Positions 1 through 4,180 of a stretch of DNA of 5,698 bases are shown here, piece by piece. Every line of letters starts with the position of its first letter. Position 1 is the first letter of the stretch. The stretch is taken from assembly GCA_016788685.1 (NCBI GenBank), contig JAEUSS010000097.1:1-5698 (forward strand), read 5' to 3'. The DNA comes from Prolixibacteraceae bacterium. Lineage in GTDB: Bacteria; Bacteroidota; Bacteroidia; Bacteroidales; Prolixibacteraceae. The translations under genes were made by a program, and so were the position numbers. The notes beneath the pieces are model-generated. The model saw nothing but the letters and a program-made list of their open reading frames with translations. It was not told the origin of the DNA and did not search any database.

Positions 1-240
1 TCCCGCAACTCGCAGGAACCATCTGCAATTAGCGGACGGCTCCCGCAGCCCGCAGGAACCATCTGCAATTAGCGGACGGCTCCCGCAACTCGCAGGAACC
101 ATCTGCAATTAGCGGACGGCTCCCGCAGCCCGCAGGAACCATCTGCAATTAGCGGACGGCTCCCGCACTCCGCAGGAACAATCTGCAATTTGCGGACGGC
201 TCCCGCAGCCCGCAGCGATCATCTGCAATTTGCAGAAGCT
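1..240. repeat. 40-bp tandem repeat array, six copies, open at left edge
   Basis: Six head-to-tail units with a strict 40-bp period start at 1, 41, 81, 121, 161 and 201. Units 1 and 3 are identical, and units 2 and 4 are identical; the two types differ only at unit positions 8-10 (ACT versus GCC). Units 1-4 are therefore also two copies of an 80-bp repeat. Unit 5 has a few changes, and unit 6 differs mainly in its second and last quarters. There are no unique spacers, so this is not a CRISPR array. Each unit splits into two related 20-bp halves sharing CYGCAAYT-n-GCRG (10 of 20 positions match in unit 1). Complementary tetramers recur: GCAG then CTGC with a 7-base loop, and GCGG then CCGC with a 7-base loop. 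The array probably continues left of the window. No function is known to me. Confidence 0.95.
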
Positions 241-265
241 TGCCGCTAACCCGCGGCAACGATTT
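240..265. repeat. decayed seventh repeat copy with perfect hairpin
   Basis: The sequence after the sixth unit still aligns to the first half of the 40-bp unit with one inserted base and several substitutions, then homology fades near 265. This stretch holds a perfect 7-bp stem, TTGCCGC (240-246) with GCGGCAA (253-259), around a 6-base loop. The stem arms coincide with the CCGC and GCRG motifs of the repeat, so this copy pairs with itself inside one half-unit. There is no T-run on either strand, so I do not call it a terminator. Confidence 0.6.
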
Positions 266-325
266 GGGATGAAATCATATTCTTGCGGAAATAAAAAAGA
301 TGATCTATCGGTATTTGAGATTTCT
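266..325. other. short non-coding linker between array and inverted-repeat element
   Basis: This AT-richer sequence separates the tandem array from the structured element. A 74-codon plus-strand reading frame (230-454) crosses it, starting in the repeat and ending inside the element. It has no recognisable domain and no conserved start context, so I treat it as chance. I see no promoter or RNA gene that I can support here. Confidence 0.5.
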
Positions 326-345
326 GTCCTCAAGCCGGACGGGCT
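326..345 (+). repeat. left terminal inverted repeat
   Basis: This 20-bp arm matches the reverse complement of 664-683 at 19 of 20 positions; the one mismatch is an A at 332 opposite a base that would require C. The arms lie about 320 bp apart and mark the outer limits of the symmetry, because the flanking bases do not match. Confidence 0.85.
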
Positions 346-348
346 CTT

Positions 349-370
349 CCTTTTCCATTCGATGAAAAGG
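349..370. other. stem-loop inside left arm of element
   Basis: CCTTTT (349-354) pairs with AAAAGG (365-370). A single bulged C follows, then CAT pairs with ATG around a TCG loop. The right arm carries a longer hairpin at the mirror-image position (632-663), so both ends of the element have the same architecture: terminal repeat, then hairpin. Confidence 0.6.
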
Positions 371-383
371 GCGCCAGAATCTG

Positions 384-415
384 GTCAAAACGAACCCTCC
401 GCCGGGCGTTTTGAC
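384..415. other. 9-bp perfect stem-loop
   Basis: GTCAAAACG (384-392) pairs perfectly with CGTTTTGAC (407-415). The 14-base interior contains a further CCC/GGG pairing beyond a two-base AA bulge. There is no adjoining T-run on either strand, so it is not a standard rho-independent terminator. Confidence 0.75.
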
Positions 416-532
416 GGCCTGCCCACGCACTTCGATGAAGGGAATATCAGTTGAACGGGGACTGTTTAATCCGGAAACTTGTCCCGCCTAAGGAGAAAAA
501 GCGTAAAGAAAACCGAAGCAGTGAGCGTGAAG

Positions 533-577
533 AAAATTTCCCTGTTTGACGACCAAAGGGAGGAGTTTGGAAATTTT
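533..577. other. 9-bp perfect stem with 27-base loop
   Basis: AAAATTTCC (533-541) pairs perfectly with GGAAATTTT (569-577). Just beyond it, TTTTTAGC occurs twice (574-581 and 595-602), and AAACG (583-587) can pair with CGTTT (592-596). This is the part of the element that I recall as common in Bacteroidota intergenic repeats. Confidence 0.65.
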
Positions 578-631
578 TAGCGAAACGTATTCGTTTTTTA
601 GCTTTTTATCCTTCAGCGGCGGCTCTTTTTG

Positions 632-663
632 GTTACTTTTTCCAGCTGAAGGGAAAAAGTAAC
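632..663. other. 12-bp perfect stem-loop next to right terminal repeat
   Basis: GTTACTTTTTCC (632-643) pairs perfectly with GGAAAAAGTAAC (652-663) around an 8-base loop. It directly abuts the right terminal inverted repeat. It is the strongest hairpin in the window, and its stem is not followed by a U-tract in either direction. Confidence 0.85.
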
Positions 664-683
664 AGCCCGTCCGGCTGGAGGAC
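664..683 (-). repeat. right terminal inverted repeat
   Basis: AGCCCGTCCGGCTGGAGGAC is the inverted partner of 326-345 with one mismatch. It follows immediately after the 12-bp hairpin. The symmetry stops at 683, where the sequence becomes AT-rich. Confidence 0.85.
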
Positions 684-783
684 TAGGTAGCTGAATTAAT
701 GGTTTATTTTTCATCATATCAATCCGGAGATAAAATTCCGGAAACGTTGTCATTTGGGCAACGATTTTCAGGAATTGGAGCAT
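684..783. other. non-coding stretch with two small stem-loops
   Basis: No reading frame or RNA gene can be supported. Two short adjacent pairings are visible: CCGGA (724-728) with TCCGG (737-741), and CGTTG (745-749) with CAACG (759-763). They lie beyond the fabD terminator on the minus strand and may be chance. Confidence 0.4.
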
Positions 784-818
784 AAAAAAAGACTGCGGGA
801 ATGAGTCCGGCAGTCTTT
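784..818 (-). terminator. rho-independent terminator of fabD
   Basis: Read on the minus strand, AAAGACTGC (complement of 810-818) pairs with GCAGTCTTT (complement of 788-796). Inward, a single G-G mismatch is followed by a further GGA/TCC pairing. The stem runs into seven consecutive T residues (complement of 784-790). It begins about 24 bases after the fabD stop codon. On the plus strand only three T residues follow the stem, so termination should favour the leftward transcript. Confidence 0.9.
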
Positions 819-842
819 CATCAGGTATGTTTTTTCTGAAGT

Positions 843-1727
843 TTATTCGAAGCTGTTTACGCCAGCCACTTCAGCAGTTTTGTCTACTTTTTTAATCAAA
901 CCCTGAAGTACTTTTCCGGGGCCGATTTCGGTGAACAAGGTCGCGCCGCCGGCGATCATGTTTTTGGCCGTCTGGGTCCAGCGAACCGGTGCAGTCAGCT
1001 GCGAAATCAGGTTTTGTTTAATCACTTCCGGATCAGAAGTCGGCGCGGCATTCACGTTTTGGTAAATCGGGCAAACCGGGGCCGAGAACGGAGTCGCTTC
1101 AATGGCAGCGGCCAGTTCTTCGCGGGCAGGTTCCATCAGTGGCGAGTGGAAAGCGCCGCCGACAGCCAGCTTCAGGGCACGTTTAGCTCCGCGGGCAGTG
1201 AGTGCTTCGCAGGCTTTGTCGATTCCTGAAATCGAACCCGAGATGACCAATTGTCCGGGGCAGTTGTAGTTGGCCGGAACCACCACGTCGTCAATCGAAG
1301 CGCAAACTTCTTCAACCACTTCGTCGTCGAGTCCGACAATAGCGGCCATGGTCGAAGGTTCAATTTCGCAGGCTTTCTGCATGGCCAGTGCGCGTTTCGA
1401 AACCAGTCGCAAGCCGTCTTCAAAGCTGAGGGCTCCGTTGGCAACCAGGGCCGAGAATTCGCCCAGTGAATGACCGGCAACCATTTCAGGCTGAAAATTT
1501 TCAAGCGTTTTGGCCAGCAATACCGAGTGAAGGAAGATAGCCGGCTGGGTGACCTTGGTTTGTTTCAGGTCCTCGTCGGTTCCGTCAAACATGATGTCGG
1601 TAATCCTGAATCCTAAGATTTCGTTGGCTTTTTCGAAAAGTTCTTTAGCCAAAGGCGATTTATCGTACAAGTCTTTGCCCATTCCCGGGTATTGTGCACC
1701 CTGTCCTGGAAATACGTATGCTTTCAT
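843..1727 (-). CDS. fabD: malonyl-CoA:ACP transacylase (FabD)
   Basis: The 294-residue product transfers malonyl from CoA to acyl carrier protein in the cytoplasm, which supplies extender units for type II fatty-acid synthesis. The fold is complete: the N-terminal FPGQGAQ oxyanion motif (6-12), the nucleophile elbow GHSLGE with Ser87, Arg112 for the malonyl carboxylate, catalytic His194 in GAFHSPLM, and Gln243 in QLTAPVRW. The C-terminal TEIGPGKVL is also typical, and the length is normal. An in-frame ATG lies 19 codons upstream (1784), but I chose the ATG at 1725-1727 because the family begins directly with MKAYVFPGQG and because the upstream segment overlaps the promoter box. There is no strong Shine-Dalgarno sequence. 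The gene is separated from the upstream lyase gene by 69 bases, has its own promoter candidate, and ends at a strong terminator. Confidence 0.97.
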   Translation of the reverse strand: MKAYVFPGQGAQYPGMGKDLYDKSPLAKELFEKANEILGFRITDIMFDGTDEDLKQTKVTQPAIFLHSVLLAKTLENFQPEMVAGHSLGEFSALVANGALSFEDGLRLVSKRALAMQKACEIEPSTMAAIVGLDDEVVEEVCASIDDVVVPANYNCPGQLVISGSISGIDKACEALTARGAKRALKLAVGGAFHSPLMEPAREELAAAIEATPFSAPVCPIYQNVNAAPTSDPEVIKQNLISQLTAPVRWTQTAKNMIAGGATLFTEIGPGKVLQGLIKKVDKTAEVAGVNSFE

Positions 1728-1753
1728 TCTTGAAATTTTAAATTTACAGCGGC

Positions 1754-1761
1754 CAAATATA
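1754..1761 (-). promoter_or_regulatory. Bacteroidota-type -7 box for fabD
   Basis: The minus strand reads TATATTTG here, a full match to the Bacteroidota primary sigma -7 consensus TAnnTTTG. It sits 26 bases upstream of the fabD ATG, in the gap between the lyase stop and fabD, so the leader would be roughly 20 bases. I do not see a good TTG-type -33 element at the usual spacing, so the call rests on the -7 box and its position. Confidence 0.6.
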
Positions 1762-1796
1762 CTAATTACCGAGCCATTGACCACCTCGGCCCGAAT

Positions 1797-3032
1797 TTAT
1801 TTCGGAAACGGTTCCGATCCTGAAGTTTGTTCAGGAAGCACCCCTTCTTCGCGGCAGATTTCCAGGATCGCTTTCAGGCTGTCGTCAATGTTGTCGTCAA
1901 TTCCTACTGAAAAGCGCACCAGTCCCTGCGACAGCCCCATTTGTTTTTGCACCGGATCAGGAATTTCGGACGAGGTACTTTTGCCCGAGCAGCTGAACAA
2001 TGTTTTGAAATATCCCAGGCTCACTGCCAGGTAGCCGACATCGGCCTGCTGCATCCGTTGCATCACCTGGTTGGCCCTGGCAACCGTTCCGAAATCGATG
2101 GCCAGCATGCCGCCATAGCCGTAGCCGGGATTCATCAGCTGCCGGTGAAGTTCGTGCTGCGGGTGGGTTTCAAGGCCCGGATAGGACAGTTTCAGGCCGG
2201 CTTCCGATAAGTTGCGCGCCAGGTACATGGCGTTTTTGCTGTGCTGTTTGATGCGCAGGTGCAGCGTGTGCAGGTTTTTATGAATGGAAGCCGAGCGCAA
2301 CGGATCGAGCACCGGGCCAAGCAGCATGGCAGTTCCGTTGTTTACGTTCGACAGGTCGTCGACAAACTGTTTGGTGCTGCAAATAGCCCCGGCCACGCAG
2401 TCGTTTTTGCCGTTGATGAATTTGGTCATGCTGTAAACCACCACATCGGCACCCATCCGGGCGGGCGACATGATCATCGGGGTAAACGTATTGTCGACCA
2501 TCAGCAGCAGCCCGTTGCGGTGCGCGATCTCGGCCAGTTTCGGGATGTCCGAAACCTGGAGCAGCGGGTTGGTTACACTTTCAGTATAAATAACCCGGGT
2601 GTTTGGGCGGATGGCGGCTTCAACCTGGTCGGTGCGGGTAATATCTGCAAAACTGACTTCGATGTTGAACTTGGGGAGGTAATTTTTCAGGAAAGCGTAG
2701 GTTCCGCCATAGGTCGTCACCGAAGTAACAATGTGGTCGCCGGCGCTGCAAATCTGCAGAATGGCGCAGGTAATGGCAGCCATTCCTGAAGCCGTAATCC
2801 AGGCCGACTCGGTGTCTTCCATGGCGGCCAATGCTTCAGCCAGGTTTTTGTTGGTCGGATTCCAGTGCCGCGAATAGAGGAAACAGCCTTCCATATGCCC
2901 CAGAAAGGTTTCTTCCATGTCTTCGGCATGTAAAAACGTATAGGTCGACGAATCGGTAATCGATGGATTTACTCCTCCGAACTCGCCGAACTGTTTTAGA
3001 TGCTGAATTTTTGAAGCCGGATTAAATTGCAT
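1797..3032 (-). CDS. PLP-dependent gamma-lyase, methionine/cystathionine family, plant-type methionine gamma-lyase-like
   Basis: The 411-residue cytoplasmic enzyme belongs to the Cys/Met metabolism PLP family (PF01053). Visible landmarks: YSRHWNPT (53-60), ASGMAA (81-86), Tyr108 stacking on PLP, Asp180 in VDNTF for the pyridine nitrogen, Lys204 in SMTKF forming the Schiff base, and Arg373 in GLVRFSVGI for the substrate carboxylate. From memory, YPGLETHPQH (284-293), YGYGG (304-308) and SLGY followed by SCSG and STSSE (338-356) resemble plant methionine gamma-lyase more than bacterial cystathionine enzymes. The most likely reaction is methionine to methanethiol, ammonia and 2-oxobutyrate. The residue after Tyr108-Gly is Gly, where classical bacterial methionine gamma-lyases carry Cys. 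Cystathionine gamma-lyase or O-acetylhomoserine sulfhydrylase activity remains possible, so no symbol is assigned. The gene lies 90 bases after anmK and has room for its own promoter. Confidence 0.88.
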   Translation of the reverse strand: MQFNPASKIQHLKQFGEFGGVNPSITDSSTYTFLHAEDMEETFLGHMEGCFLYSRHWNPTNKNLAEALAAMEDTESAWITASGMAAITCAILQICSAGDHIVTSVTTYGGTYAFLKNYLPKFNIEVSFADITRTDQVEAAIRPNTRVIYTESVTNPLLQVSDIPKLAEIAHRNGLLLMVDNTFTPMIMSPARMGADVVVYSMTKFINGKNDCVAGAICSTKQFVDDLSNVNNGTAMLLGPVLDPLRSASIHKNLHTLHLRIKQHSKNAMYLARNLSEAGLKLSYPGLETHPQHELHRQLMNPGYGYGGMLAIDFGTVARANQVMQRMQQADVGYLAVSLGYFKTLFSCSGKSTSSEIPDPVQKQMGLSQGLVRFSVGIDDNIDDSLKAILEICREEGVLPEQTSGSEPFPK

Positions 3033-3122
3033 AGTGTCATGTTTTTTAGATTTTCTGAAAGTTAGGCTTTCGGAAATCGGAATGACATGACTTTTTTTAG
3101 GTGTTTCAGCTATTGTTTAACA
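3033..3122 (-). promoter_or_regulatory. leader of the lyase gene with 10-bp hairpin and weak -7 box
   Basis: This 90-base gap between anmK and the lyase contains an inverted repeat: TTTCTGAAAG (3052-3061) and CTTTCGGAAA (3067-3076). It is ten paired positions with one wobble and a 5-base loop. A wider dyad, TGTCAT (3035-3040) and ATGACA (3082-3087), encloses it. No T-run follows on the minus strand, so it does not look like an anmK terminator. The minus strand reads TAACTTTC at 3057-3064, one mismatch from TAnnTTTG and 24 bases before the ATG. The hairpin overlaps this box and could be an operator; that is inference. Confidence 0.4.
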
Positions 3123-4178
3123 TCAGGGGAGGTAAATCACACCGCCCGAATGGTCGCGAAGTGCTCCGGTAACCGACTTCAGGCAATTGACTTCGTTCCG
3201 GAGGCGCAGAACGCCGAGGAACGCAAAGATGATGGCTTCCTTGAAATCGATAATCTGTGCTGACGGAACGATGGTTTTATGCTTGGTCTTTTCGCTGAAC
3301 AGTTCGATGAGGAATACATTGCGCGCACCGCCTCCGGTGATCAGAATCTGTCCTTTCGGGTATTGATCTACTGCCAGGCTGAGCTGGTCTGAAACGTGCT
3401 CGTAGAGTGTCCGTAAGATATCCTGCGGTGTCAGCTGAAACGAATGGATCAGCGGAAGAAATTCTTCAATAAACCACTCACGTCCCAGCGATTTGGGGCC
3501 TTTTTGCTGATAAAATTCAAGTCCGTTCAGGAGGGAGAGCAATTCTTCCTGTACCTGTCCGGAGCGGCCCAGGTTGCCGTCGAGGTCATATTCGTAGCCC
3601 AGTTCTTTGGCGAAATGATTAAAGGCCATGTTTGCCGGGCCAATGTCGAATGCCCTGCGCTGGCCGTCTTCACGGAAGGAGATGTTGGCAAATCCTCCAA
3701 GGTTCAGGCAAAACTCAAAGTCGCCAAAGAGCAGTTCGTCGCCGATGGGCACGAGCGGGGCGCCTTGTCCTTTTAATGCCACATCCAGAGTCCTGAAATC
3801 GCAGGCCGTTGTTAATCCTGAATAAGCAGCAATCGCAGCGCCGTTGCCAATCTGGAGGGTCAGCCGGTTGTGCGGCTGGTGAAAAACGGTATGCCCGTGC
3901 GAGGAAACCAGGTCGGGTTTTTCAGGAAGACCGGCACAGAAACCGGCGACCTGCTTACCGACAAATTTTCCGTATTCATTGCTCAGTAAGGCCAGATCGA
4001 GCGCGTACATTTCCGAAGCTGTCGAAAGTTTATTGACCCATTTGTGCGAGTAAGGTACGGTAGCCGCTTTCAGGATTTCAAATTTCCAAGATTGCCCGAA
4101 AGAAAAGCGGCAGGCGACCAGGTCCAGGCCGTCAAGCGAGGTGCCCGACATACAACCGATGCTCAGATAGGTTTCCAT
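3123..4178 (-). CDS. anmK: anhydro-N-acetylmuramic acid kinase (AnmK)
   Basis: The 351-residue cytoplasmic kinase opens the 1,6-anhydro ring of anhydroMurNAc recovered from peptidoglycan turnover and phosphorylates it to MurNAc-6-phosphate, the substrate of the MurQ etherase. The ATP-binding motif GCMSGTSLDGLD lies at 8-19, SSHGHT at 92-97, CDFR then GQGAPLVP at 126-144, the catalytic Asp178 in FDIGPANM, and the adenine/phosphate loop TGGGARN at 281-287. KEA near 313-315 is also a family feature. The length is slightly shorter than the roughly 370-residue proteobacterial enzymes, with no motif missing. Its ATG overlaps the stop of the upstream M23 peptidase gene by one base, so the two are very likely co-transcribed and translationally coupled. 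Both act on the cell wall, which supports the operon. Confidence 0.96.
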   Translation of the reverse strand: METYLSIGCMSGTSLDGLDLVACRFSFGQSWKFEILKAATVPYSHKWVNKLSTASEMYALDLALLSNEYGKFVGKQVAGFCAGLPEKPDLVSSHGHTVFHQPHNRLTLQIGNGAAIAAYSGLTTACDFRTLDVALKGQGAPLVPIGDELLFGDFEFCLNLGGFANISFREDGQRRAFDIGPANMAFNHFAKELGYEYDLDGNLGRSGQVQEELLSLLNGLEFYQQKGPKSLGREWFIEEFLPLIHSFQLTPQDILRTLYEHVSDQLSLAVDQYPKGQILITGGGARNVFLIELFSEKTKHKTIVPSAQIIDFKEAIIFAFLGVLRLRNEVNCLKSVTGALRDHSGGVIYLP

Positions 4179-4180
4179 TA
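4176..4180 (-). promoter_or_regulatory. TAATG stop/start junction coupling the peptidase gene to anmK
   Basis: On the minus strand the peptidase stop TAA (complement of 4178-4180) and the anmK ATG (complement of 4176-4178) share one A. Terminating ribosomes could re-initiate directly on anmK. This also fixes the anmK start, which would otherwise have little ribosome-binding-site support. Confidence 0.8.

Larger units (their letters stand above)
326..683. mobile_element. 358-bp MITE-like or intergenic repeat element with 20-bp terminal inverted repeats
   Basis: The ends are inverted copies of one another: GTCCTCAAGCCGGACGGGCT (326-345) and its reverse complement at 664-683, with 19 of 20 positions matching. 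Similarity continues imperfectly inward through CTTnCTTTT-type tracts. Nested stem-loops lie between the ends at 349-370, 384-415, 533-577 and 632-663, with a weaker 5-bp pairing of 458-462 with 481-485. No transposase or convincing ORF lies inside, and I found no clear target-site duplication just outside the ends. From memory, sequences with this hairpin and a TTTGGAAATTTTTAGCG-type core recur between genes in Bacteroidota genomes; I cannot verify that here. It could be a non-autonomous transposable element, a REP/BIME-like dispersed repeat, or a structured RNA. Confidence 0.6.

Noticed and set aside
1..265. CRISPR array
   Set aside because: The units are directly contiguous with no unique spacers, and no cas gene is present in the window.
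109..333. 74-codon minus-strand frame through the tandem array
   Set aside because: Its sequence is only the translated 40-bp repeat (open because 3 x 40 is a multiple of 3) plus unrelated flank. There is no domain and no start context.
230..454. 74-codon plus-strand frame
   Set aside because: It begins in the decayed repeat and ends inside the inverted-repeat element, crossing three unrelated sequence types. Short open frames are expected here by chance.
632..663. Rho-independent terminator at the 12-bp hairpin
   Set aside because: The T-runs lie within the stem and not after it on either strand, and no gene ends nearby.
1549..2034. 161-codon plus-strand frame
   Set aside because: It runs antisense across the end of the lyase gene, the fabD promoter and the fabD start, all of which are well supported on the other strand.
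2241..2789. 182-codon plus-strand frame
   Set aside because: It lies wholly antisense to the PLP lyase, whose catalytic motifs fix the coding frame. Long antisense frames are common opposite GC-rich codons.
3052..3076. Terminator for anmK
   Set aside because: No U-tract follows the stem in the direction of transcription, and the stem lies close to the next gene's start, which fits a leader or operator better.
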